Positions 37,154 to 46,327 of a stretch of DNA of 64,000 nt are shown one piece after another. Source of the DNA: Nodularia sp. (in: cyanobacteria) (GTDB lineage Bacteria > Cyanobacteriota > Cyanobacteriia > Cyanobacteriales > Nostocaceae); the NCBI GenBank assembly GCA_007692755.1, contig REBL01000116.1, positions 1-64,000 on the forward strand, given 5' to 3'. The first letter of the stretch is position 1. Each line of letters starts with the position of its first letter. The notes under the pieces were generated by a model. That model had not been told where the DNA came from. It saw only the letters and a program-made list of their open reading frames with translations, and made no database searches. The position numbers were made by a program, and so were the translations under genes.

Positions 37154-37602
37154 CTATTCCATCACACCGATATAAGTGCGACCTGGAATTATCCCTGCTA
37201 AAAACTCAGTGCCATATTTTTTTGTAAATTCATCTCTAGTCAGTTGCTTTGTTTCATTAATTAGGGCTTACCTGATTTGCGGTCGCTCAATCGTCTGCGT
37301 TAGATACTTAACTACACACTTGGTAACAACGTAAGTGCGGTAGTGACTTAAAGAGGACTTGCCTATAAATTCTGCATTTGCACTTGTAGTGAAAACACTT
37401 GAATAGCTTACAGAGGCAGAGACATTTAGTGTTTGCATTAACTCATCCTGGCTCTGACTTTCAAGCTGTACTCCGCACGCCTACCAGATGCTGTTGGCAA
37501 AGTACCTTTAAATTTGCCATCCACTGCGAAGCTATACATGGTATTCAGTCCTCGATTAACACCTTGGCCTGGCTGAAACCCTTTTATGTAATCAGAAATC
37601 AT
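37154..37602 (-). pseudogene. Broken MACPF-like (membrane attack complex/perforin) pore-former gene
   Basis: Reading the minus strand from the ATG at 37602 gives 54 aa (MISDYIKGFQPGQGVNRGLN..., ending RARMS) to a TAA at 37438. A -1 shift then continues LNVSASVSYSSVF and HYRTYVVTKCVVKYL, meets an in-frame TAA, and resumes with LTRDEFTKKYGTEFLAGIIP until 37154. The SASxSYSS strand, the YxxYVVxKCxV strand and the FxKKYGTxF signature (MACPF signature YGTH) in this order match the MACPF fold. The whole remnant is about 149 codons, half a normal MACPF domain. One frameshift and one nonsense codon suggest decay. It lies directly upstream of the giant gene, same strand. Confidence 0.6.
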
Positions 37603-37615
37603 TAGATTTTGAAAT

Positions 37616-37760
37616 CCTACAGTAAGTAAGTCGGCGTGAAAATTTCAATGTATGTCATTGCGAGTGAAACGGAGTGGAACGAAGCAACCGCAAAGTTTTT
37701 AGAGTTTTTACATTCTGTTACATAGTTAGGTTTGTTTGTGCCGACTTACTTAATTGTAGG
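37616..37760. repeat. 145-bp MITE-like element with about 20-bp terminal inverted repeats
   Basis: The left end CCTACAGTAAGTAAGTCGGC (from 37616) pairs with the right end, whose reverse complement is CCTACAATTAAGTAAGTCGG and one further C (37740-37760). The arms differ by one small indel or substitution, and 13 bases are exactly inverted (37623-37635 and 37740-37752). The interior carries a GTCATTGCGAG...GAAGCAACCGCAAAG block related to the one at 4994-5088. It is non-coding and lies next to the dead MACPF gene. Confidence 0.7.
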
Positions 37761-37803
37761 GTAGTGTTTTCAGTAGCTTATGAAAAGCTTATCATGCAGT
37801 CTA

Positions 37804-37819
37804 TACATAAAAGTATGTA
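37804..37819. promoter_or_regulatory. Palindrome upstream of the NB-ARC/WD40 gene, possible operator
   Basis: TACATA-AAAG-TATGTA is a perfect 6-bp inverted repeat about 60 bases before the ATG at 37880. Two further AAGTATG-type half copies follow (about 37824-37839). The arrangement suits a DNA-binding regulator, and the gene product itself has an N-terminal HTH. No protein is assigned to the site. The rest of 37761-37879 is AT-rich with no other recognised signal. Confidence 0.3.
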
Positions 37820-37879
37820 ATTTAAGTATGAAAAGTATGGTTTCATAAAAATAAATACCTTTTTAAAGCTAGAGAATGT

Positions 37880-40800
37880 ATGGAGTTTGAACAGGCACAA
37901 GCGATCGCTAACCATGCTGTAAACGGCAAAATCTCTAAAACCCTTACAGAGGTGGAAATAGCCCTTTTATCCGGTGCTTGGAACAACTTCACGTATGAGC
38001 AAATCGCCGAGCGTTCAGGGTATTCTATTAATTACTTACAGCGAGATATTGGCCCCAAATTCTGGAAGCTGTTGAGTGACGCACTAGGTCGCAAAGTCAA
38101 CAAAACCAATCTAAGGGGCATTCTGAGCCAATTTAATGCACCAATTCCCGATCGCCAACCGCAAATCCCACGTTTCGTAAATTGGGGTGAGGCGATAGAT
38201 GTTTCTCGCTTCCACGGTCGTGCAGAAGAAATGGAAAACCTGACTCAGTGGATAATCCAAGATCGCTGTCGCTTGATTGCGCTAGTGGGTATGGGCGGTA
38301 TTGGTAAAAGTACTTTAGCTGCCAAAGTAGCTCAACAGGTGCAAAAAGACTTTGATTTTATAATTTGGCGCAGTCTGCGTAACGCCCCACCTTTAGAAAA
38401 TTTATTGGCTGAACTGGTGCCTTTTCTTTCCCAGCAGCAAGACATCCAAAGCAAACCAGAACGGTTATTGTACTGGCTGCAAAAGCATCGCTGTCTGGTG
38501 ATTCTGGATAATCAAGAAACTCTCTTACAACCAGGCCAGCACGCTGGTAACTACCAACCCAATTTTCGCAATTATGGTGAATTGTTTCATTTGCTGGCAG
38601 AATCGAGTCATCAGAGTTGTATCCTGCTGACCAGTCGAGAGAAATCAGCGGAAGTGGGGATATTTGAAGACTGGAATGGCGCAGTGCGATCGCTATCTCT
38701 TCAAGGTTCTTGGGAAGCATCCCTGGCATTAATTGACTCTAGGGGATTAGTGGGAAATCAAGCCGAAAAACTCTGCCTGTGTGAGTTATATGGTTGCAAT
38801 CCCCTAGCATTGAAAATAGTTGCTACTTCAATTCAGAGTTTATTTGCTGGGGAAATTATCACTTTTTTACAAACAGAGACCCCCATATTTAACGGCATTC
38901 GTCGCTTATTAGATCAGCAGTTTGAGCGATTGTCACCACTAGAAAAGACCATCATGTATTGGTTGGCAATTAATCGTGAGTGGACTGCGATCGCCGAACT
39001 ACAAGCGGATATTGTGCCTGCTGTTTCCCTCGCCAGCCTGTTAGAGTATCTGGAATCACTCACCTGGCGCAACTTCATCGAAAAGCGATCAGGTGAATAT
39101 ACGCAACAGCCTGTGATTATGGAATATGTCACAGATTGTTTAATTCAGCAAATTGCCACTGAATTGTTAATGGTTAAAACATCATTTTTCAACCATTATG
39201 CACTGCTAAAAACAACTGTTTTAGACTATATTTACCAAAGTCAAATTCAATTAATTTTAAATCCACTCATTCAACAATTAAAAGCTGCATCTTATCATAA
39301 AAATCAACAATTAGAGCAGCATTTACAATCAGTTTTATTGGCATTACGTACTGCTCCAGAATCAACTTTTGGTTACGGGGTAGGAAACTTTATTAACCTG
39401 TGTCTACACCTGCAAATTGACCTGACTGGGTATGATTTTTCTCACTTAACCATTCGACACGCAGATTTCCAAAGAGCAACATTACAACACATAAATTTTC
39501 AATTTGCTCATTTTGACCAATCCACCTTTAGCCAAACCTTTGGAGGTGGTTTGTGGATGCAATTTAGCCCAGATGGGCGACGCTTTGCTATTGGAGATAC
39601 TAATGCAGGACTACATATTTGGGAATTTGAACAGATGCAGCCCCTGATCACGATCCAAGGTGAGCAAGGTTGGGTGATAGCAGCTGCCTGGAGTCCGGAT
39701 GGCAAGACCATAGCCAATAGTGTTGATCAGATGATTCGGCTTTGGGATACCCGTACAGGTCGATGGCTGCGGGACTTTCAAGGATATACTAGCTCGGCTT
39801 TTACCCTGGCTTGGAGTCCCAATGGTAAACTACTTGCCTGTGGCGGGCAGAATCCGTTGATTATGGTTTGGGACGGGACTACCGGAAACTGTCTAGCTCG
39901 TTTGCAAGCAAGTCAGCCAAATACGCAAGATACCTGGATTTTCTCTTTGGCATGGCTGGCTGATGGATCTGTGCTAGCAGGAGGCTATACGGATAAGACC
40001 ATTAAATTTTGGGATGTGGCCAGCGGCGATTGTATCCGAGTGATTTCCGCCCATGAGAATTGGGTGATGTCCTTGGCGTTGCACCCCAATGGCAAAATTC
40101 TGGCCAGCAGTGGGTTTGATAAGGCCGTCAAGCTTTGGGATTGGCAAACAGGGGAATGTCTACAGGCGATATCCACCCGCGATAATATTTATCGAATAGA
40201 GTGGAGTCCAGATGGCGACAAACTGGCAGGGGGCAGCTATGATTCTACCGTTACCCTCTGGGACTGTTCACTGCAATGTTTGCAAGTTTTGCAGGGACAT
40301 CAAAGCTGGGTTTGGGTAGCTTGTTGGAGCCGCGATGGCAATACCCTTGCCACTATATCCCATGACCAGATGCTGAAATTCTGGAATCCCCAAACCGGAC
40401 AGTGTGTCAAAACCTTGCGGGGTTACAGTGATTCAGTCTGGTGTGTCAAGTGGAGCCAAGATGGCATTCGTCTGTTGAGTAGCAGTACGAACCATACGGT
40501 GCAATTGTGGAACAGTCAAACAGGGGAATGCCTGAGACGCTTTCGGGGACATAGTAGTGAAGTGCTGTGTGTGGAGTGGAGTCCAAACGAAAGCTTGATT
40601 GCTAGTTCTAGCACCAATGGCATTATTTGCATCTGGGATGTCCAAACAGGGCAATGCTTAAAAGTCTTACAGGGAAATCAGATTTGGGTGAGGTCAGTGG
40701 CCTGGAGTCGGGATGGTAACTGTTTGGTTAGCACTGGTACTGATTACACAGTCAGGCTCTGGGATGTGCAGACTGGGCAATGTTTATTAACCCTATCGGG

Positions 40801-41398
40801 GCATGAGAACATCGTAAATTCCGTTTCTTGGTTCCCAGGAGGTAATCGGGTTGCTAGTGTAAGTTTAGATGGAACAATTCGATTTTGGGATTTAAGCCGG
40901 GGTGTTTGCTCCCGCGTGATTACAGTCAACTCTCATGTCCATTCTCTGGCCTTCAGTCCGGATGGTAAAACCTTGGCAAGTGGAGACTACGCCAGCATGG
41001 TTCAACTTTGGGATGTTGACTCTGGAGAGTGTTTAAGCACCCTTTGTGGTCATGGTCTTGGTCATGTTTATTCAGTGGCTTGGAGTACGGATGGCAACAA
41101 GTTAGCAAGTGCCTGTACTGATACAACAGTCAGAATCTGGAATGTCAGCACTGGCAACTGTGAACATATTATCCAGGGCAAAAATCACGGAATGTCAGTA
41201 GATTGGCACCCAGTGCATGATCTGTTGGCGATCGCTTTTTTTGAACAACCGATTCAAATTTGGGATCTGCAAACTGGTGAAACTGTGCAAACTTTGAGGA
41301 GACATCTTCCCTACGACGGCATGAATATTACTGGCGTGACAGGAATTTCTCAAGTACAAAAAGCAAACTTCCAAGCATTAGGGGCAATCTCGGAGTGA
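37880..41398 (+). CDS. HTH / NB-ARC NTPase / WD40-repeat protein, 1172 aa
   Basis: The N-terminal domain (about 1-90) has a helix-turn-helix-like FTYEQIAERSGYSINYLQRD, as in vWA-MoxR-associated (vMAP-type) N-terminal HTH domains. The NB-ARC NTPase follows, with Walker A GMGGIGKST (137-145), Walker B CLVILDNQETLL and the sensor element SCILLTSRE. A helical spacer leads to 14 WD40 repeats (about 552-1130), each ending in LWD- or IWD-type strands, so probably two propellers. No effector domain is attached, so it may be a STAND sensor that acts through the HTH or a partner. It is divergent from the unknown cluster and may guard or regulate it (inference). Confidence 0.88.
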   Translation: MEFEQAQAIANHAVNGKISKTLTEVEIALLSGAWNNFTYEQIAERSGYSINYLQRDIGPKFWKLLSDALGRKVNKTNLRGILSQFNAPIPDRQPQIPRFVNWGEAIDVSRFHGRAEEMENLTQWIIQDRCRLIALVGMGGIGKSTLAAKVAQQVQKDFDFIIWRSLRNAPPLENLLAELVPFLSQQQDIQSKPERLLYWLQKHRCLVILDNQETLLQPGQHAGNYQPNFRNYGELFHLLAESSHQSCILLTSREKSAEVGIFEDWNGAVRSLSLQGSWEASLALIDSRGLVGNQAEKLCLCELYGCNPLALKIVATSIQSLFAGEIITFLQTETPIFNGIRRLLDQQFERLSPLEKTIMYWLAINREWTAIAELQADIVPAVSLASLLEYLESLTWRNFIEKRSGEYTQQPVIMEYVTDCLIQQIATELLMVKTSFFNHYALLKTTVLDYIYQSQIQLILNPLIQQLKAASYHKNQQLEQHLQSVLLALRTAPESTFGYGVGNFINLCLHLQIDLTGYDFSHLTIRHADFQRATLQHINFQFAHFDQSTFSQTFGGGLWMQFSPDGRRFAIGDTNAGLHIWEFEQMQPLITIQGEQGWVIAAAWSPDGKTIANSVDQMIRLWDTRTGRWLRDFQGYTSSAFTLAWSPNGKLLACGGQNPLIMVWDGTTGNCLARLQASQPNTQDTWIFSLAWLADGSVLAGGYTDKTIKFWDVASGDCIRVISAHENWVMSLALHPNGKILASSGFDKAVKLWDWQTGECLQAISTRDNIYRIEWSPDGDKLAGGSYDSTVTLWDCSLQCLQVLQGHQSWVWVACWSRDGNTLATISHDQMLKFWNPQTGQCVKTLRGYSDSVWCVKWSQDGIRLLSSSTNHTVQLWNSQTGECLRRFRGHSSEVLCVEWSPNESLIASSSTNGIICIWDVQTGQCLKVLQGNQIWVRSVAWSRDGNCLVSTGTDYTVRLWDVQTGQCLLTLSGHENIVNSVSWFPGGNRVASVSLDGTIRFWDLSRGVCSRVITVNSHVHSLAFSPDGKTLASGDYASMVQLWDVDSGECLSTLCGHGLGHVYSVAWSTDGNKLASACTDTTVRIWNVSTGNCEHIIQGKNHGMSVDWHPVHDLLAIAFFEQPIQIWDLQTGETVQTLRRHLPYDGMNITGVTGISQVQKANFQALGAISE

Positions 41399-41508
41399 AA
41401 TTATTCTCCAAATCCGTATACAGAGGTAAGTAAATACAAGGTCAAAGAAATTGTGATAATGTTCAAATAACAAAAAGGTTTTCACCTAAGCAAATTGAAA
41501 AAACTCAC

Positions 41509-41546
41509 AAGGAGATTTGTTATGACATAGTGCCATTCTGCTATGT
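41509..41546 (+). other. Strong ribosome-binding site with a two-codon minigene and hairpin
   Basis: AAGGAG (41509-41514) is spaced 7 bases from ATG ACA TAG (41522-41530). The ACATAG of this minigene pairs perfectly with CTATGT at 41541-41546. A near-perfect initiation site that stops after two codons may be the stump of a lost gene or a translated leader. It sits between convergent genes. Confidence 0.35.
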
Positions 41547-42533
41547 AATTCGTCTTAGTTGACTAACCTGGTATTGCTTGACAGTTGTCAACGCCTGTCC
41601 AGAGTTATAAGCACTAATTACCGAGCCATAAACCTCAACTTTAGCTGCGTAGCTTCCTGTGACCCGACTGTCGGGAGTAGCAAAATCTATCTGTACCTCT
41701 GCCCAATTAGCCTCTTCATTGGCATTATCTTTGGCTAGTATCCGTCCTAATTTATGGTATTTCAACCAGTCCCAACCTTCCTGCATCCAAATCTCACGCT
41801 CAACAATTTGCTCAAACTTGCTCAGTCCACTCCAGCCTCGGTAAAATGAACGCAGCTTCGTGACTGGATGGTTGCGTTGCACTAAGACTTCTAGTATTTC
41901 GGGTTCCAGATGACCCCACACCTGACCTGTGGGAAAATCTACTAAAGTCGGCGCAAACTGATGACCGCCGAAATGAGAACAGCGCCAAACTTCTAATTCA
42001 CCACTGGAACTAGACGCATATTGCTGGCGGAGGATTTGATAGATGGGCTGACCAAATCGCGCACAAGCAATGTCTACGTTACCGTGGGTACAGACCATTA
42101 ACTGGCGGATAGGAGTAGCAGTTTTTCGGTACTGTTCAAACTGAGGTAAATTAGCAGACTCAAAAATCAGGGCTTTCGCTAACTGAGCAATTTGGTTAGG
42201 AGGGAGAAGAAACTCTTGTTTTTCAAATTGGGCAAAAGTAGAGGCTGGACGCTGGTAGTAGAAAACGCGAGACAGCCCAGGAATAGAATACTCTCGATCA
42301 GAAGCGATCGCCATCGGTGCAACCCGAATTCCCTGGTCATAAAGTTCATGAAACAAATCATGAATGGGCTGGAGAATTGGGTCAGAGTCAAAGCGCTCTT
42401 CAGTCCAAGGTAAAGGCAATTCCATCACCAGCCAACCACTACAAGGGTTAGCCGTACCAATGGGATCTTCACCATTTTCTTTAGAAATTACTGAGCAGAA
42501 CTGACAATCAGTTAAAAGTTTTGGTGTTGTCAT
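41541..42533 (-). CDS. Sucrase/ferredoxin-like family protein ([2Fe-2S], Apd1-like)
   Basis: This 330-aa protein has the thioredoxin-like ferredoxin signature of the sucrase/ferredoxin-like family. CTHGNVDIAC supplies Cys148 and Cys157 and HFGGH supplies His187 and His191. These spacings (9 and 4) match the two-Cys, two-His [2Fe-2S] site known for yeast Apd1. The N-terminal DCQFC motif and a GGHQFAPT segment are also typical. Cyanobacterial members often sit with siderophore receptors, and this one is 45 bases downstream of a siderophore-binding lipoprotein gene. A role in reductive iron release from ferri-siderophores is a reasonable inference, not shown. Confidence 0.82.
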   Translation of the reverse strand: MTTPKLLTDCQFCSVISKENGEDPIGTANPCSGWLVMELPLPWTEERFDSDPILQPIHDLFHELYDQGIRVAPMAIASDREYSIPGLSRVFYYQRPASTFAQFEKQEFLLPPNQIAQLAKALIFESANLPQFEQYRKTATPIRQLMVCTHGNVDIACARFGQPIYQILRQQYASSSSGELEVWRCSHFGGHQFAPTLVDFPTGQVWGHLEPEILEVLVQRNHPVTKLRSFYRGWSGLSKFEQIVEREIWMQEGWDWLKYHKLGRILAKDNANEEANWAEVQIDFATPDSRVTGSYAAKVEVYGSVISAYNSGQALTTVKQYQVSQLRRIT

Positions 42534-42578
42534 CTGATTTCTGAGTGTAGAATATAAACTGACAAGAACGAGGTTAAT

Positions 42579-43643
42579 TTACTGCACTGAGAGTAGTTGT
42601 TTTTGCAGTTCATTCAAGTAAAGTTCTGTACCAATCGGCCCTGGTAAACCAAAACATAGATAACCAGGAATAAAATAGACCCGACCTTCCTTGCTAGCTT
42701 GCATTAATTGAGCGATCGCATTTTCTTGCCATTTCTGCTGAAGATTTTGGATTTGAGGTTCAAAGTTCATCTGTGCATTGAGTTGATTAAATTCTGTAAA
42801 GTTAGCGCCTAGCAAGATGATTGAATCTGCATCCTGAAACTGAGGCAAAATTTCTATCGAGACTAGCGGCGGAACCCCTTGAGCAGACTGAGCTAAATCT
42901 GGAGGAGGTAATACTTTAAATCCCAAATTCGCCACCAAAGCCGAACATAACCGATCAGTTTGGAAACTGCGGAGTTGTTCCGGAAGCGACTGACCAGCAG
43001 AAGACAATAACAGAACTTGAGGATGGGCGGCAACAATCGGCGCGAATGCTTTTTTGGCAGTAGCTAATTGCTGCTCTATATCTGTTAAAACTTGTTCTGC
43101 CTTTTGAGAACGGTCAAAAATTTTGGCAATTTTGAGGAGATTTGGTTGAGCCTCATCCCATTTTAATAGCACTGTTGGCGCAATTTGCGAGAGGTTTTTG
43201 TACTGATCTTTGTTAGCTTCGGAACCTAAAATTAAGTCTGGTTTAATTCTTAATAATGCTTCCATAGAAGGATTGTAAGCTTGACCGACATTAATAGGCT
43301 GACTAGTCACCCACTGTCCTAAATAGGGAATTTGTTGACTAGGATTGCTGTAATCACCCTGATGAAACGGGATATGGTCAGCAAATCCGCTGGGCTGCAC
43401 ATCAAGTGCTAGTAAAGGTTCCAAAATATAGGGGCCAAGGACTACAACTTTTTGAGGTTGACCACAAATCTCAGTTTCCCCCATTTCATGTTGAATAACT
43501 TGACATTGGCTGGAAGAAGATTGTAGACTGGCTGCATTTTGACTTATTCTACCTCCACAAGCTGTAATAATTAACGTGGTGACTATAGCTAGTAAGCACA
43601 GCTTAAAAGTCCGATTTATCCATTGAATAGACAATCTCATCAT
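42579..43643 (-). CDS. Iron-siderophore ABC transporter substrate-binding lipoprotein (FecB/FhuD-like)
   Basis: About 354 aa. The signal sequence ends in a lipobox, LIITACGG, so the mature protein is probably anchored by a lipidated Cys. The fold is that of helical-backbone class III binding proteins: KVVVLGPYILEPLLALDV, then PYLGQW, a MEALLRIKPDLILGSEANKD segment and a second lobe with VLLLSSAGQ. Start choice is uncertain: ATG at 43643 or 43640, or TTG at 43652, with no clear Shine-Dalgarno. It follows the TonB siderophore receptor by 26 bases. No FecCD-type permease or ATPase gene is in the window, so its membrane partner is elsewhere. Confidence 0.87.
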   Translation of the reverse strand: MMRLSIQWINRTFKLCLLAIVTTLIITACGGRISQNAASLQSSSSQCQVIQHEMGETEICGQPQKVVVLGPYILEPLLALDVQPSGFADHIPFHQGDYSNPSQQIPYLGQWVTSQPINVGQAYNPSMEALLRIKPDLILGSEANKDQYKNLSQIAPTVLLKWDEAQPNLLKIAKIFDRSQKAEQVLTDIEQQLATAKKAFAPIVAAHPQVLLLSSAGQSLPEQLRSFQTDRLCSALVANLGFKVLPPPDLAQSAQGVPPLVSIEILPQFQDADSIILLGANFTEFNQLNAQMNFEPQIQNLQQKWQENAIAQLMQASKEGRVYFIPGYLCFGLPGPIGTELYLNELQKQLLSVQ

Positions 43644-43669
43644 CAATATCAATAACAGTAAATTTGCAA

Positions 43670-46327
43670 CTAAAATTGGACAGAAAATGAGCCGATGACC
43701 GTAAAAGGTTCCCCAGGTTCAATTCCGTTGTTTCTACCGCCCAGAGATGAGCGAAAATATTCCACATCAAAAAGATTTTTGAAATTAATCGCAAAGCGGT
43801 AATTGTTTTGCCGATAAAAAATGGCAGCATTAGTGAGAAAGTAACTGCCTAATCTAAATGTGTTGGCTAAGTCACCTTCTCGCTCACCAACATAGTTGAA
43901 TCCAATTCCTAACCCCAAGCCCTGCAAATTCCCACTTTGAATGGTGTAGTTTGTCCATAAACTGGCACTATGTTGTGGAACATTAAATAATCGATTGCCA
44001 ATTTCTATGCTGTTGTCTTTAGTAGTTTCAGCATTAGTGTAGCTATAGGAAGCAATTACATTCCATCCTGGTAAAATGTCTCCCGCTACATCGAATTCAA
44101 TTCCTCGGCTGCGTTGTTCCCCGGTGGCAATTAAAAAGTTAGGAAAATCTGGGTCAGCTGTAGGAACATTCTGTTTAGTCGTATCGAAATATGCCAAATT
44201 AGCGAATAACCTACCGTCCAACAATTCTGCCTTCAGACCGAATTCATAGCCTTGACCAGTTTGAGGTTTGAGTGGATCGCCACTGATTGTAGCACCTGAG
44301 TTGGGAGTAAAAGACTGTGAATAATTGGCATAAATACCAAGTTCTGGAGTAGTTTGATAAACAATGCCTATTTGTGGGGTAAAAGCATCATCATTTTGAG
44401 TTGTTTCTGAACTCAATGAATTAACAGATGTGGGATTGTCTTTTCTTGTTTGTTCTACATTGTCATAACGCAAACCAGCAACCAGTTTTAAATTATCAAA
44501 TAGTGAAATTTGATCTTGGAAATAGATGCCGAACCGATTTGATTCTACACAGAAATCACCAACTACAGGTACATCATTAGGTCTGGATAGAGAACGGTAA
44601 ACTGGATCAAAAATGTTCAGGGTAGAAAATGGGGGAAAACTACCCTCTGAAAAAAAAGTTTCTGTTTGGCGATTCCAATCAACTCCAAACAAAAGTTTGT
44701 GCTTAATTGTCCCTGTTGTCAACTCACCTAATATATTCGTCTGGAGAGTATAAGTTTGAATATCTATATCACGGGTGGCGAAACTGCGTTGCAAAATGCC
44801 AGTTTCTTGATTAAACGCAATGGGAAAATAAAAATCTCCAACAAAACCTTGCTGGATGTATCGAAAGGTATTTTTGAGTTTCCAGTTTTGATTAAAACGA
44901 TGTTCTAGGTTGTACCCAATATTGAAGAGGTTTTGTTCACTTTTATCGTCTGGTTCATTGGTGATGCGATCGCGGGGAACATTGACCACACCATTACCGA
45001 AAGCGACTAAACCAAAATCCATCGGTCGTCGTTCGTGAGTGTATTCTAAACTAGCTGTGATATCAGTGCGATCGCCAAGTTTCCAAGCAATAGTCGGCGC
45101 GATAAAGAAACGCTCATTAGCCTGGTCAAAACCGCGAAAACCATCATCTTTTGTATATAAAGTATTCAATCTGTAAAGTATGTTACCACTGGGAGTTAAA
45201 GGACCCGAAATATCAAGGCTAGGGCGAATAAAATTCCGGTTTCCTAGCTGAAACTCTGCGGCATAAAAAGGTTCAGATAAGGGTTTCTTGCTTACTGCAT
45301 TAATTAATCCACCTGGATCAATATCTCCATAGAGGATAGAAGCTGGCCCCTTGAGAACTTCAATACTTTCCAGATTTGTAATTTCTGGAAGCACTTGAAA
45401 AGCTCCATATTGTCTGAAGCCATCTCGTAAAATCGGCGCATTTCTGAAGCCACGAATTGTAAAATTAGGTAAGACTCCAGCAAAATTATCGGAAGTAACA
45501 CCACTGACGTTACGGAGGGCTTCATCTAAGCCAGTGACTTGCTGATCTTCCATGACTTGTCGAGGAACCACTTGAATAGAAGCTGGAATATCTCGAATGG
45601 GGGTATCAGTTCGCGTAGCAGATGAGGCATTTGGGACTACATACCCCTCATATTGTTCACCTGTAACGACTAATGCAATTGATTCATCTTCTTCAGCCAA
45701 TGGTTGGCTGGGTTCTATTTGACTGTCTAGTCGTGTTTCTGTTTCCTCTTCTTGTGCAGATATAGTTGCGAAACTCAAAATCAAACCTTCGTTGCTATCA
45801 AATAACTCAACTGTGGGCAATCCTGTTTCACCTGTAACTGTCACCCGAATTGTATTGGCATCAAAATTTGTAACTATGATCCCAGTAATATTTTCATCTG
45901 GGTTTTGAGAAGTGAATGTAAAGGCATCGCCACTGGGTAAACTTAATTGAGCGTTGGGAATATCAGCGATAAACGTATTATCGATGCTGCGATTTGTAAT
46001 TTGTAACTGTTCTCCTTGAGTAGTTTGTAAAATCACCTCCACACCTTGATTAATAGGATTAGCTGTCACTCCTGTCACTTGGATAACCTCTGTTGGTGAC
46101 TGTACTAATAGTTGTGTGCTGGTAATAATGGGTATTTTGGCCTCTTGCAGCATCCGAGGATGACTCTGTAAATTTGCCTGATTACCTTGATTAGTCGATG
46201 CAATGCTTAATTGCTCCTTTGTCTCTTGTTTTGCCTGTACAGGTTGAATGCCAATAGCACTCAAGTATCCAGATATACTGACCAAAAACCACAATTGCAG
46301 ACTACCTGACAGCCACCAACTTTTCAT
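43670..46327 (-). CDS. TonB-dependent siderophore receptor with AMIN domain, 885 aa
   Basis: The start is ATG at 46327 with GGAG upstream. A signal peptide (residues 1-32) is followed by an AMIN domain (about 75-190). The acidic linker leads to the TonB box-like IALVVTGEQ, then the plug (TDTPIRDIPASIQVVPRQVM, NFTIRGFRN, EVLKGPASILYGDIDPGGLI) and a barrel ending GSFSVQF. The plug wording (RDIPASIQVV, GDIDPGGLIN) is typical of FhuA/FecA-type ferri-siderophore receptors. It is the first gene of a three-gene set with the binding lipoprotein and the [2Fe-2S] protein. Iron control is likely from context only. Confidence 0.92.
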   Translation of the reverse strand: MKSWWLSGSLQLWFLVSISGYLSAIGIQPVQAKQETKEQLSIASTNQGNQANLQSHPRMLQEAKIPIITSTQLLVQSPTEVIQVTGVTANPINQGVEVILQTTQGEQLQITNRSIDNTFIADIPNAQLSLPSGDAFTFTSQNPDENITGIIVTNFDANTIRVTVTGETGLPTVELFDSNEGLILSFATISAQEEETETRLDSQIEPSQPLAEEDESIALVVTGEQYEGYVVPNASSATRTDTPIRDIPASIQVVPRQVMEDQQVTGLDEALRNVSGVTSDNFAGVLPNFTIRGFRNAPILRDGFRQYGAFQVLPEITNLESIEVLKGPASILYGDIDPGGLINAVSKKPLSEPFYAAEFQLGNRNFIRPSLDISGPLTPSGNILYRLNTLYTKDDGFRGFDQANERFFIAPTIAWKLGDRTDITASLEYTHERRPMDFGLVAFGNGVVNVPRDRITNEPDDKSEQNLFNIGYNLEHRFNQNWKLKNTFRYIQQGFVGDFYFPIAFNQETGILQRSFATRDIDIQTYTLQTNILGELTTGTIKHKLLFGVDWNRQTETFFSEGSFPPFSTLNIFDPVYRSLSRPNDVPVVGDFCVESNRFGIYFQDQISLFDNLKLVAGLRYDNVEQTRKDNPTSVNSLSSETTQNDDAFTPQIGIVYQTTPELGIYANYSQSFTPNSGATISGDPLKPQTGQGYEFGLKAELLDGRLFANLAYFDTTKQNVPTADPDFPNFLIATGEQRSRGIEFDVAGDILPGWNVIASYSYTNAETTKDNSIEIGNRLFNVPQHSASLWTNYTIQSGNLQGLGLGIGFNYVGEREGDLANTFRLGSYFLTNAAIFYRQNNYRFAINFKNLFDVEYFRSSLGGRNNGIEPGEPFTVIGSFSVQF

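Noticed and set aside
37423-37450. Two coupled small genes (TAATG) instead of one frameshifted gene
   Set aside because: The joined frames match one MACPF-like fold and an additional in-frame stop follows, so decay is more likely. The alternative is noted in the finding.
37399-37605. Plus-strand open frame of 68 codons
   Set aside because: It is antisense to the MACPF-like remnant, whose minus-strand reading has recognisable family motifs.
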